Shown: piece by piece, positions 1 through 7,519 of the stretch
How positions within the stretch are numbered: position 1 is the first letter of the stretch
Layout of the letters: each line of letters begins with the position of its first letter
DNA from: Desulfatiglans anilini DSM 4660
Lineage (GTDB): Bacteria > Desulfobacterota > DSM-4660 > Desulfatiglandales > Desulfatiglandaceae
Assembly (NCBI RefSeq): GCF_000422285.1
Contig: NZ_AULM01000033.1
Coordinates: forward strand, 1-42,513
Length of the DNA stretch: 42,513 bases
Direction of reading: 5' to 3'
Made by a program: the position numbers and the translations under genes
Notes under the pieces: model-generated
What the model saw: the letters and a program-made list of their open reading frames with translations, nothing else
Database searches by the model: none
Told to the model about the DNA's origin: nothing

Positions 1-118
1 AACGCTTGATTTCCTTGATATTGGCCAAACCGGGACCCGCCGCGAAGCGGTGGGACTGAGCACCCGCAGGGTGTGAAGAAAAATCCTCATTTCCGGATTG
101 GAAACTCCTTAGTAAATC
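1..118 (+). repeat. Dispersed MITE-like repeat, copy A (left end outside window)
   Basis: This copy shares a long, nearly colinear stretch with the copies at 7418-7519 (inverted) and 22544-22760. It has two hairpins in the same order: stem 36-43/47-54 with loop GAA, and stem 61-65/69-73 with loop GCA. The TTTCCGGATTGGAAA block follows at 90-104. The second stem is CACCC/GGGTG here but CACGC/GCGTG in the other two copies, a compensatory change. The right terminal inverted repeat is degenerate (CATTTCC around 130). The left end is cut by the window edge. Confidence 0.8.
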
Positions 119-582
119 TTTGTCCTGCCCATTTCCACCCTTGGCCCGTTCGCGATCCCGGGACTCGCAAACGGGCGAATTTATGAAGAATATTTAAGTC
201 GCAAATCCTTTTTGTCAAGGGGCGATAACTCCGATTTCGCGCTCAGAGGCTGCGAAACGCTTCACGCCACCACCACAAGGCTGTCCGGGGACCGGGAGGA
301 ACCAACCGTGCGGTCCGTGGCGCCCACGTCGCCGTTCCCGCCAAACCTGGGGGGCGGTCCATAGGTCGTCTGCCGCAGACTGCTCCCGCGACTTCAGAGA
401 ACAGGGGATCGAGCCTTTTCAGCCCCGATGAAAGATCGGCTGCGAAGATGCGAGGTCATCTGCAACGCCATCTACACCCTTGGTTGGATGGACTGCACCG
501 CCGCCTGTGAGAGCGAGGGGCTTCCGGATGGGTAGCAGCCGGCTGCTGCAGGGGCATGATGGAAGCGGATACCGGCTGAACA
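119..582. other. Intergenic region, no gene recognised
   Basis: No coding region with a believable start or family match is visible. The only structure is an imperfect hairpin at 144-176, with GCCCGTTCGCG pairing with CGCAAACGGGC apart from one mismatch. No T-run follows it, so I do not call it a terminator. Confidence 0.5.
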
Positions 583-612
583 CGAAAAAAGGGGCCGAAG
601 CCCCTTTTTTCG
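583..612 (-). terminator. Rho-independent terminator of fhs
   Basis: A 13-bp perfect stem (583-595 with 600-612) closes on a CGAA tetraloop. The stem contains a GGGGC core flanked by A6 on one side and T6 on the other. It lies 19 nt beyond the fhs stop codon. The A/T flanks make it potentially bidirectional. Confidence 0.85.
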
Positions 613-631
613 TACGCTTGAAACCCGCTTT

Positions 632-2395
632 TTAGAACAGGCCGGAGACCTTCCCGGTCTTCGTGTCGACGTCGATGCGGCGGAAGGCCGGGTTCGAACC
701 CGTGCCAGGCATCAGGCTGATGGTGCCGGCGCAGGGGCAGAGGAACTTGGCGCCCGAGTAGATGAGGACGTCGCGGATCGGGAGGGACCAGCCCTTCGGC
801 ACACCCTTGACCGTCGGATCGTGGCTCAGGCTCAAGTGGGTCTTGACCATCATGGTGGCGAAATCCGCATACTTCGGATCGCTCTCGAGCATCTTGGCCT
901 TGGCCTCGGCCTCGGGGGCCCAGGAAACACCGTCGGCGCCGTAGACTTCCCTGGCGATCAGGTTGACGCGGTCGCGCAGCTTCATCTCGGTCGGATACAG
1001 GAACTTGAACTCGTTCTCTTCGTTGCAGGCGTCGATGACGGCATCGGCAAACTCCAGCGCGCCTTCGCCGCCCTTTTCCCAGTGCTTGGACTCGGCGCAG
1101 CGGGCGCCGGCCGCCTCTGCGGCCTTCCGGACCAGGGCGCACTCAGCGTCCGTATCCGTATAGAACCGGTTGATGCAGACGACCGGGTTGATGCCGGACT
1201 TCCGGATCACGCCGATCATGTGGATCATATTCTCGCAGCCCTTCTCGACCAGTTCGAGGTTCTCCTTGGTGTACTCTTCGGGCAGGGCGATGCCGGGGAC
1301 GACCCTGGGGCCGCCGCCGTGCATCTTGAGGGCGCGGATGGTGGTGGTCAGAACCGAAACGTGCGGCTTCAGGCCGCTGAAACGGCACTTGACGTTCCAG
1401 AATTTCTCGAATCCGATATCGGCCGCGAACCCGCTCTCGGTCACATGGTAATCGAAGAGTTTGAGGCCGACGCGGTCGGCGATGATGGAGGACTGCCCGA
1501 CGGCGATGTTGGCGAAGGGGCCGGCATGCACCATGCAGGGGTTGTACTCGGCGGTGCACATCAGGGTCGGATTGATGGTGTTGCGCATGAAGGCCGTCAT
1601 GGCATTGCCGACTTCGAGGTCGCCGGTGGTCACCGGCTTGCCGCTCTTGTCGAAGGCCACGGTGATGTTGTTCAAACGCTCTTTCAGATCGGCCAGATCG
1701 CGGATGACGGCCAGGATCGCCATACACTCGGAGCCGACGGCGATGCCGAACTTCGACTGCATGGTATAACCGTCCTGACGCCCGCCAAGGCCGATCACGA
1801 TGTTCCTGAGCGACTGGGCGCAGAAGTCCATGATCCAGCCCATTTCGACGCGGGTGGGGTCGATGTCCAGGCGGCGCATCCCGGTCAGCCGCTTCAACTG
1901 CTCGTCGTTGTAGTTCCGCTCGTGCTGCATACGGGCGGTCATGGCCACCATCGCCAGGTTGTGGGCGTTCATGATGTCGTTGATGTCACCCGTCAAACCC
2001 AGCGAAAACTCGGTCATGGGGATCAGGAGGGAATTGCCGCCGCCTGCCGCCGTGCCTTTGACGTTCATGGTGGGGCCGCCGGAGGGCTGTCTGAGGGCGC
2101 CACCGACATTCACACCCCTCTTGCCGAGGCCTTCCATCAACCCGCACGAGGTGGTGCTCTTGCCTTCACCCAGCGGCGTCGGGGTGATGGCCGTCACTTC
2201 GATGTACTTTCCATCGGGCTTGTCCTTCAGCCTGTCGATGACTTTCAGGAAGTCCAGCTTGGCGAGCCTTCCCATGGGAAGCATCTCATCCTTCTGCAAG
2301 CCCAGTTTTTCCTGCCACTCCTCGGGAGTCGGCATGTTCTTTTCCGCGGCTTCGGAAATCTGCCAGTCAGCCATGTTTACCGCATCATAAGCCAT
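632..2395 (-). CDS. fhs: Formate--tetrahydrofolate ligase (formyl-THF synthetase)
   Basis: This 587-aa cytosolic enzyme makes 10-formyl-THF from formate, THF and ATP, the entry of formate into the methyl branch of the Wood-Ljungdahl pathway and C1 metabolism. The nucleotide-binding loop TPLGEGKST is at residues 73-81. It is followed by the family blocks [29 protein letters not shown] and, near the C-terminus, [15 protein letters not shown]. The length is somewhat above the usual ~555 aa because of the N-terminal extension seen in many Desulfobacterota homologues. I place the start at the ATG at 2395, 10 nt from an AAGGAGG. An in-frame TTG at 2404 sits only one base from that Shine-Dalgarno and is unlikely. 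The gene stands alone, closed by a strong terminator at 583-612. In a sulfate reducer it may work oxidatively or reductively; the sequence does not decide. Confidence 0.98.
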   Translation of the reverse strand: MAYDAVNMADWQISEAAEKNMPTPEEWQEKLGLQKDEMLPMGRLAKLDFLKVIDRLKDKPDGKYIEVTAITPTPLGEGKSTTSCGLMEGLGKRGVNVGGALRQPSGGPTMNVKGTAAGGGNSLLIPMTEFSLGLTGDINDIMNAHNLAMVAMTARMQHERNYNDEQLKRLTGMRRLDIDPTRVEMGWIMDFCAQSLRNIVIGLGGRQDGYTMQSKFGIAVGSECMAILAVIRDLADLKERLNNITVAFDKSGKPVTTGDLEVGNAMTAFMRNTINPTLMCTAEYNPCMVHAGPFANIAVGQSSIIADRVGLKLFDYHVTESGFAADIGFEKFWNVKCRFSGLKPHVSVLTTTIRALKMHGGGPRVVPGIALPEEYTKENLELVEKGCENMIHMIGVIRKSGINPVVCINRFYTDTDAECALVRKAAEAAGARCAESKHWEKGGEGALEFADAVIDACNEENEFKFLYPTEMKLRDRVNLIAREVYGADGVSWAPEAEAKAKMLESDPKYADFATMMVKTHLSLSHDPTVKGVPKGWSLPIRDVLIYSGAKFLCPCAGTISLMPGTGSNPAFRRIDVDTKTGKVSGLF

Positions 2396-2816
2396 CTTTT
2401 GCAATCCTCCTTCTCACGTTAATGTTCCTAGTCCTTCAAAAAACCAACCCTTGTCCATTCACACGAATCCGCCGGTCGGACCTTCGCGGCCCCGCCCCGG
2501 TAATCCCCCTCGGAGCCGCCAAATCGGCGCCGCTCAAAGACTCCGGACCTCCAGGACATCTTGTCCGCGCCGTCGTCCTGCACACAACCCCTCGGTTTAA
2601 AGCGAAAAACCAGTCTTTGAAGCCCGCCTCTGCGTCGATCCGTGAGGCGACTGATACAACCGGCGGGTCGTTTCCGCACCATGTCTCGTTTCCAGGATCT
2701 CAGCCGAAGCGGAACCCGGCCCAAAGGGATGAAGGCGAGCGCGCGAAACCGGGAAGCGGCACCCTGCTGCCGGATTGCAAACTTCCCAGAACCTGATAGG
2801 CATCTCCGGCAGGATT

Positions 2817-2844
2817 CTGCTTAAAGGTCTTGGTATTTAAGCAG
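2817..2844. repeat. Perfect 9-bp inverted repeat, possible operator
   Basis: CTGCTTAAA (2817-2825) is the exact reverse complement of TTTAAGCAG (2836-2844), with 10 bases between. It sits in an AT-richer patch of an otherwise GC-rich intergenic region. A symmetric site of this spacing could bind a dimeric regulator. No T-run follows, so a terminator is unlikely. Confidence 0.4.
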
Positions 2845-3001
2845 GACTTTGCCTATCACAAAAAGAAAACAGGGTCAAGCGTAATCATGTTCATTATTTC
2901 ACGAGCAGCGCAACGATTTTCGGTTTGCCCATCCGCTCCGCAAAGTGGTATGTCTGAAACGGTCTGTCGACCGGGGAAACCCGGCCGCCGACGGCCTCGG
3001 G

Positions 3002-3109
3002 CCCGCTGCCGGGCTTGGCCGGCGGAGCCGGCAGAATCCTTACAGGGATCCTTGATCCCTGTCCGTCCAGCCTAGGCAGGTTTCGCCATGAGCCGTGGAA
3101 CCGGCTCAT
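3002..3109 (+). promoter_or_regulatory. Hairpin-rich leader upstream of proC
   Basis: Four short hairpins follow one another: CCCG/CGGG near 3002-3013; GCCGGC-GGA-GCCGGC at 3018-3032; a 9-bp perfect stem 3042-3050/3054-3062 with loop CTT; and an 8-bp perfect stem 3088-3095/3102-3109 with a 6-nt loop. The last ends five bases before the proC Shine-Dalgarno. They may form a leader RNA. No known riboswitch class is recognised and no U-run marks a terminator. Confidence 0.35.
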
Positions 3110-3127
3110 TCCAGGGAGGAACAACGA

Positions 3128-3943
3128 ATGCTTCAAGATCTGACGCTCGGTTTCATCGGCACCGGAAACATGGCCCGTGCACTGATCAAGGGCCTGACCG
3201 GGGCCCGCATCCTTCCGCCGGAAAGGATCTGCGTCTTCGACAAGGCGGCCGGCTGCCTCGACGCGGCGGCTGAAGCCTTTGCGGTCCAGCGGTGCGCCGG
3301 CAACCGGGAGGTCGTCCAGAGAAGCGACCTTTTCGTGCTCGCCGTCAAGCCTCAGAACATCCGTGACGTGCTCACCGAGATCCAGCCGGTGGTCAGGGAG
3401 GGGCAACTGGTCGTCTCCATCGCAGCCGGCATTCCGCTGCGCCTCATCCAGACCCTGCTCGCCAGAGACCTTCCAATCGTCCGCGTCATGCCCAACACGC
3501 CCGCCCTGGTCCAGGCCGGCATCAGCGCCATCGCAGGCAATCCCCGGGCCGGGCAAAACCATCTGGACCTGGTGGAGCGGATCTTCCAGGCCGTTGGACA
3601 AACCGTCATCGTGACCGAGGACCTGATGGACGCCGTCACGGCCCTTTCAGGCAGCGGGCCCGGCTACGTGTTCCGTTTGATGGAGGCCATGGTGGCGGGC
3701 GGACGCGCCGCCGGCCTGAGCGAGGAGACCGCCCTTGCCCTCGTGGTGCAGACCTTCGCCGGTGCGGCCCAGTTGGCGGCTTCGTCCCGGGAACCCCTCG
3801 CCCGGCTGCGCGAGATGGTCACCTCGCCGGGCGGAACCACAGCGGCCGGGTTGAACGTCCTGAACGAACACGGGGTGGAAGCCATCATCGTCGAGGCCAT
3901 CCAGGCCGCGTGCAGCCGTTCGCGCGAACTGGGAAAGGCCTGA
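3128..3943 (+). CDS. proC: Pyrroline-5-carboxylate reductase
   Basis: ProC (271 aa, normal length) reduces 1-pyrroline-5-carboxylate to proline with NAD(P)H, the last step of proline synthesis, in the cytosol. The N-terminal Rossmann fold shows GFIGTGNMARALIKGL at about residues 9-24. PNTPALV and the C-terminal dimerisation block ALSGSGPGYVF...SPGGTT are intact. The start is the ATG at 3128, eight bases after GGGAGG. Upstream GTG/ATG codons lack such a site. It is the first gene of a plus-strand pair with the NlpC/P60 lipoprotein, which starts 46 nt after its stop. Other proline genes are not in the window. Confidence 0.97.
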   Translation: MLQDLTLGFIGTGNMARALIKGLTGARILPPERICVFDKAAGCLDAAAEAFAVQRCAGNREVVQRSDLFVLAVKPQNIRDVLTEIQPVVREGQLVVSIAAGIPLRLIQTLLARDLPIVRVMPNTPALVQAGISAIAGNPRAGQNHLDLVERIFQAVGQTVIVTEDLMDAVTALSGSGPGYVFRLMEAMVAGGRAAGLSEETALALVVQTFAGAAQLAASSREPLARLREMVTSPGGTTAAGLNVLNEHGVEAIIVEAIQAACSRSRELGKA

Positions 3944-3989
3944 CCGTCAGCCCAATCTCCACCGCAGCTCGCACATCGGCCGGCATTGC

Positions 3990-5531
3990 ATGAGGCAACG
4001 ACTTCCCCATAGAAAAGCTCTCTTCCGAAGCATCCTAAGGCGGGTTTCCGGAGGCGGATACGCAGCCCCCTCCGCCGGATGGAGGCGCATTGGCGCTCCG
4101 GCGGGACCCGGACCGCGCCTCTTTACCATCCTCGGGCTCCTCGCGGGGATCTGCATGGCGGGTTTCTTCGCCGCCTGCGCGAAGCCGGAAGGGCTGCACC
4201 CGGCGGCAGACTACCCCCTGCCCGGCGTCGAGCGCACCATGAAGACAGCGGGGTTCTGGATTGCACGGCATCCCTCTCCGGATGCCGTTATCCTGACGCC
4301 CCCCGAGATCGAGGCCTTCAACCGGCGCATACGCAGCGAGTTGAAGGGGGCGGAAGACCTGACATCGTTTCCCGATCCCTACCCCGGATCGCGTCTTCGA
4401 AAGACTCTCCAAACCGCGCTTCGCAAACACCAGATCAGGATCTTTTACCTCCCGGACGGGTCCGCAGCGCCGCCCGGGTTTTTCGAGTCGATCGAGAAGG
4501 CCATGAACCTGGAGGAACTCCCCGAGCGGGTGACGCCCCGCTATGGTGTAACGGCAAAATTGGTTGATCAGAGGGTTCTGCCCACGCACACGGGCCTTTT
4601 TCGCTCGCCGGGGGGGCGGATGTTCGACCGGCTGCAAAACAGCGCCCTCGACCTCGGAACCCCGCTGATCGTGCTGCACGAAAGCCGTTGCGGCGGCTGG
4701 CTCTATGCGGTCTCCGAGCTTTGCGCGGGCTGGGTGGAAGCCTCTGGAATCGCCTTGTGCACCCCCCTGGAATGGGAGTCCTTCCTACGCCCGGAAGCCG
4801 TGGTGATCGCATGCCGCGCGAAGGTCGATGTTTTTCTCGACCGGTCAGGAACGGCCTTCTACGAACACCTGCGGATGGGAGCAAGGCTGCCGGCGACCGG
4901 GGCGGACCCGGACATGGCCTCGGTCCTTCTGCCGATCCGGCGCCCGTCAGGCCGCCTGCAGGCCCTGGCGGGGTTCGTGCCCTCGAGTGCGGTGCATCCG
5001 GGCCCCCTTCCTTTCACCGCTCGCCGTGTCATCCAGCAGGCCTTCGAGATGCTGTACGAACCTTACGGCTGGGGCGGGCTCGACGGAGAGCAGGATTGTT
5101 CACGGTTCATCCAACAGATTTTCGCCACGGTAGGGGTCCATCTGCCGCGCAACTCAGCCGATCAAGCCCGGGTGGGCGAACCTCTGGAGGGGTTCGACGC
5201 GCCGCTCCCGGCCTCCGAAAAGGAGCAGTTGATCGCCGCAGGCGCCGTCGGCGGCGCCGCCCTCCTCTACATGCGCGGCCACATCATGCTCTACCTCGGG
5301 AGCGTCGACGGGCGCGCGTATGCAATCCACAACGTTTGGGCCTACCGCGAGCCCGACGCGACCCGCGACCCGATCCGCATCATTGGACGGGTGGCGGTCA
5401 CAGACCTTCGCCTCGGCGAAGGGCCGGGCGCCGGATCCTGGCTCGATCGCCTGCGGGCGGTCCGGATTGTAGCCCCGGTTGCCGGGGCAGCGATAGAAGA
5501 TCGGCCGTTCAACCGTCCTCGAGTTTTTTGA
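3990..5531 (+). CDS. NlpC/P60 family cell-wall hydrolase, lipoprotein, with SH3-type domains
   Basis: This 513-aa protein is predicted to be a peptidoglycan endopeptidase cutting D-gamma-glutamyl-diaminopimelate bonds. A hydrophobic segment at residues 44-60 precedes FAAC, a lipobox-like site with Cys63 as the likely lipid anchor. The middle part (about 170-340) looks like the paired bacterial SH3 modules of the SH3/C40 peptidase family. The catalytic domain shows DCS with Cys370, GHIMLYLG with His431 and AIHNVW with His447, the expected Cys-His-His set. The start is uncertain. No other start codon lies between 3990 and the signal peptide, no good ribosome-binding site is seen, and the 43 residues before the hydrophobic stretch are unusually long for a lipoprotein signal. 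The 3' end overlaps the convergent flavoprotein gene by 23 nt. Confidence 0.88.
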   Translation: MRQRLPHRKALFRSILRRVSGGGYAAPSAGWRRIGAPAGPGPRLFTILGLLAGICMAGFFAACAKPEGLHPAADYPLPGVERTMKTAGFWIARHPSPDAVILTPPEIEAFNRRIRSELKGAEDLTSFPDPYPGSRLRKTLQTALRKHQIRIFYLPDGSAAPPGFFESIEKAMNLEELPERVTPRYGVTAKLVDQRVLPTHTGLFRSPGGRMFDRLQNSALDLGTPLIVLHESRCGGWLYAVSELCAGWVEASGIALCTPLEWESFLRPEAVVIACRAKVDVFLDRSGTAFYEHLRMGARLPATGADPDMASVLLPIRRPSGRLQALAGFVPSSAVHPGPLPFTARRVIQQAFEMLYEPYGWGGLDGEQDCSRFIQQIFATVGVHLPRNSADQARVGEPLEGFDAPLPASEKEQLIAAGAVGGAALLYMRGHIMLYLGSVDGRAYAIHNVWAYREPDATRDPIRIIGRVAVTDLRLGEGPGAGSWLDRLRAVRIVAPVAGAAIEDRPFNRPRVF

Positions 5532-6858
5532 GGAGCTGATTGGCCGACACGAGCGTCGGGTCCCAGGTCGGACCGAACGGGGGCGCATAGGCCAGGTCGC
5601 ACTGGCTGTAGGCCGCCACGGTCATTTGCTGATGCAGCGCGACCGCCGGCCCGTTGATGCGATGCGCGGCCCCTTCACGCCCTACGATCTGAGCGCCGAG
5701 CAGCCGCCCGGACGCGCGGTCCCCCACCATTTGAACCAACAGCGCGGACGCACCGGGATGGCTGTGCGCCCGCGAAGAGGCCTCGATCGCCACCTCGACC
5801 GGATCGAAACCCGCCTTGGAAGCCTCCCTGGCCGTAAGACCCGTCCGCGCCACCTGCATATCGAACACCTTGAAGACGGAGGTGCCGGCAACCCCGTCGA
5901 GGGAGACCCTCTGCCCGCTGATATGGTCGGCGACAGCCCATCCCGCCCGGTTGGCCCGGAGCGCCAGGGGGATCCAGGTCTTTTCCCCGGTGACCACATG
6001 GTAGGCGTCCGCGCAGTCTCCGGCGGCATAGATGTCCGGGGCGGACGTCCGCATGCTGCGGTCGACGGCGATGGCCTCCCCCGGGCCGAGTTCCAGCCCG
6101 GCCTCGGCTGCAAGCTCGCTGCAGGGCTTCACGCCGATGGCCACCAGCACGAGATCGACGTCGACGACCTCCTCTGTGCAGTGGGCCCGCAGCGCCCCGC
6201 CTTCTGCCTCGATGCGGAGGACCTCCTGCCCCAGAATGAGGCGCACTCCGTTTTCTTCCACCTCCCTCTGAACCCGCTCCGCCAGTTTGCGATGCGCCCA
6301 GGGCAGGAAGGCCGGCCGCGGCTTCACCATGGCGGTGTCGATCCCCAGGGTCCGCAGGGTCTCGCATATCTCGAGGGCGATGTATCCCATGCCGACGATC
6401 AACGCCCTTTCAACATGCTGTCCCCCCAAGAAGCGCTTGAGCTTGCGCCCGTCATCCAGAGTCTTGAGCACCATGACGCCGGGCAGATCGAACCCCGGCA
6501 GGTCGGGGACGATCGGTGATGCGCCGGTCGCCAGCAGGAGCTTGTCGTAGTCGACTTCAAACCGGCCGCCGTCCGATCGTACGCCTGCCACCCGCCTCTT
6601 TGCCGGGTCGATACGTTCCACCCGATGCCCGGTCCGCAGATCGATCCCTTGCTTCTCCCGGAAGACGTGGGCCTCCCGCACCACCAACTCTTCTATCCCG
6701 CGCTCTGGCTCCGCCAGATTGTAGGGGATGCCTCAGGCCGAAAAGGACACGTCCGACGTCTGCTCGAGCACGATCACCTCTAGATCGGGGACCTGCCGCT
6801 TGGCCCGGCTTGCGGCGCTCATGCCGGCCGCATCCCCGCCAATGACCACGAATCTCAT
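5509..6858 (-). CDS. CoA-disulfide reductase / NADH oxidase-like flavoprotein, putative selenoprotein (Sec42)
   Basis: Read through one in-frame UGA, this gives 449 residues, the usual family length of about 440-450. The N-terminal FAD fold is VVIGGDAAGMSAASRAK. The second nucleotide fold is ALIVGMGYIALEICETL, FAD is also contacted by IYAAGDCAD, and the C-terminal dimerisation domain has YAPPFGPTWDP. In CoA-disulfide reductases the active-site Cys (about residue 43) lies in a motif like S-x-x-CGIPY; here it reads SFSA-UGA-GIPY. The frame is open for 41 codons before and 407 after the UGA. The start is the ATG at 6858, seven bases from AGGGAGGG. A SECIS-like hairpin follows the UGA. The enzyme would use NAD(P)H to reduce CoA disulfide, CoA persulfide or polysulfide. 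The alternative is a nonsense mutation: then only an inactive fragment is made, or a 392-aa product from an internal GTG without the redox centre. Confidence 0.85.
6695..6729 (-). promoter_or_regulatory. Candidate bacterial SECIS element
   Basis: In the mRNA sense the UGA is followed after three bases by AUCCC, which pairs with GGGAU (6725-6729 with 6695-6699). An internal loop separates this from an upper stem CUGGC/GCCAG (6713-6717 with 6705-6709) closed by a GGA loop. The apical loop begins 20 nt after the UGA, and its first two bases are G. Both properties fit the published description of bacterial SECIS elements. Folding was done by eye. Confidence 0.65.
6733..6735 (-). other. In-frame UGA, predicted selenocysteine codon (Sec42)
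   Basis: The TGA replaces the Cys codon of the redox-active site of the CoA-disulfide-reductase family. Coding potential and homology continue in the same frame on both sides, so a frameshift is not needed to explain the gene. Confidence 0.75.
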
Positions 6859-7417
6859 CAAAAATCCCTCCCTCTGCTTCTCTGGGCCATGCACCGCACA
6901 AGCGGGGAGGCCGAAACCCCCTCTTGCACCCCCGCAACAGCGGTCTGCCCTGTTTCACCCTCCTGCGGTTCCGCTGAACACCGCGCAGGCTGTCATGGGC
7001 GCCGTCGCCGTTCGAACAGCGGCCTCAAAACTCCATCATGTCGCATGAACAGATGCACCGGCGGATATATGGGACAGACGTCCCCCCGGCAGACGGCCGC
7101 ACCGGCTCATCAGGCCCCTTGAGCGATCGGCCTCCCGATTCTCCGCTGCATTTGCCGGCATTGCAAGATTTTTGAGCAGAATTGAACGGAGAGCCCCCTC
7201 GATGCTGCAAACGCACACCTTCGATCACAGGCCTAAGACGGCCTTTCCAAAAACCACCATTTGCTGCCTCCAGTTCATCCCCTGCCAGCCCCGCCCATCC
7301 GAGCAGCCTTCACATCGCAGGGCCCATTCTAGCCAAGGCCCCGTAAAGCGGCGTCGATTTAATAAGAGCCCTTTTCAGAACTTTTCATTTGACAGGAGCC
7401 CGTTTCATAACAGTTCC
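6859..7417. other. Intergenic region upstream of the putative selenoprotein
   Basis: No gene is supported. I looked for a selenocysteine tRNA here and found none. The only structure is a short direct repeat: GAGCCC-K-TTTCA-K-AAC (16 nt) at 7366-7381 and 7396-7411, with a 30-nt period, just outside the inverted repeat copy B. Confidence 0.5.
7366..7411. repeat. Two-copy 16-nt direct repeat, 30-nt period
   Basis: The motif GAGCCC(T/G)TTTCA(G/T)AAC occurs at 7366-7381 and 7396-7411, differing at two positions. It adjoins repeat copy B and may be part of a longer form of that element. Two copies are too few for a CRISPR array. Confidence 0.5.
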
Positions 7418-7519
7418 CATCCGGAAATAATTTCCCGGTAGAACCCGGTTTCCAATCCGGAAATGAGGATTTTTCTTCACACGCTGCGCGTGCTCAGTCC
7501 CACCGCTAACCGGCGGGAC
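7418..7519 (-). repeat. Dispersed MITE-like repeat, copy B, overlapping the end of the cyclase gene
   Basis: This is an inverted, truncated copy matching the right half of the complete copy C. It has the terminal block CATCCGGAAAT from 7418, TTTCCAATCCGGAAAT near 7450-7465, a hairpin CACGC-TGC-GCGTG at 7480-7492, and a hairpin 7497-7505/7511-7519. The last hairpin holds the TAG stop of the upstream gene in its loop. In transcripts of this strand the stem keeps a G-U pair that is also present in copies A and C. Confidence 0.8.

Larger units (their letters stand above)
2396..3127. other. Divergent intergenic region between fhs and proC
   Basis: This 732-nt stretch must hold promoters for both flanking genes. 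I see no gene of its own and no riboswitch family I can name. Two structured parts are listed separately: a perfect inverted repeat at 2817-2844 and a run of hairpins at 3002-3109 before proC. Confidence 0.6.

Noticed and set aside
6557-6958. Frameshift explanation for the N-terminus of the CoA-disulfide-reductase-like gene
   Set aside because: The alternative frame gives no family sequence; the correct frame is continuous on both sides of the UGA.
7366-7411. Short direct repeats resembling a CRISPR
   Set aside because: Only two 16-nt copies with a 14-nt gap; no array and no cas genes.
6859-7417. Selenocysteine tRNA near the putative selenoprotein
   Set aside because: A TTCGAA-containing segment near 7011 does not form a T-arm, and no acceptor stem could be found.
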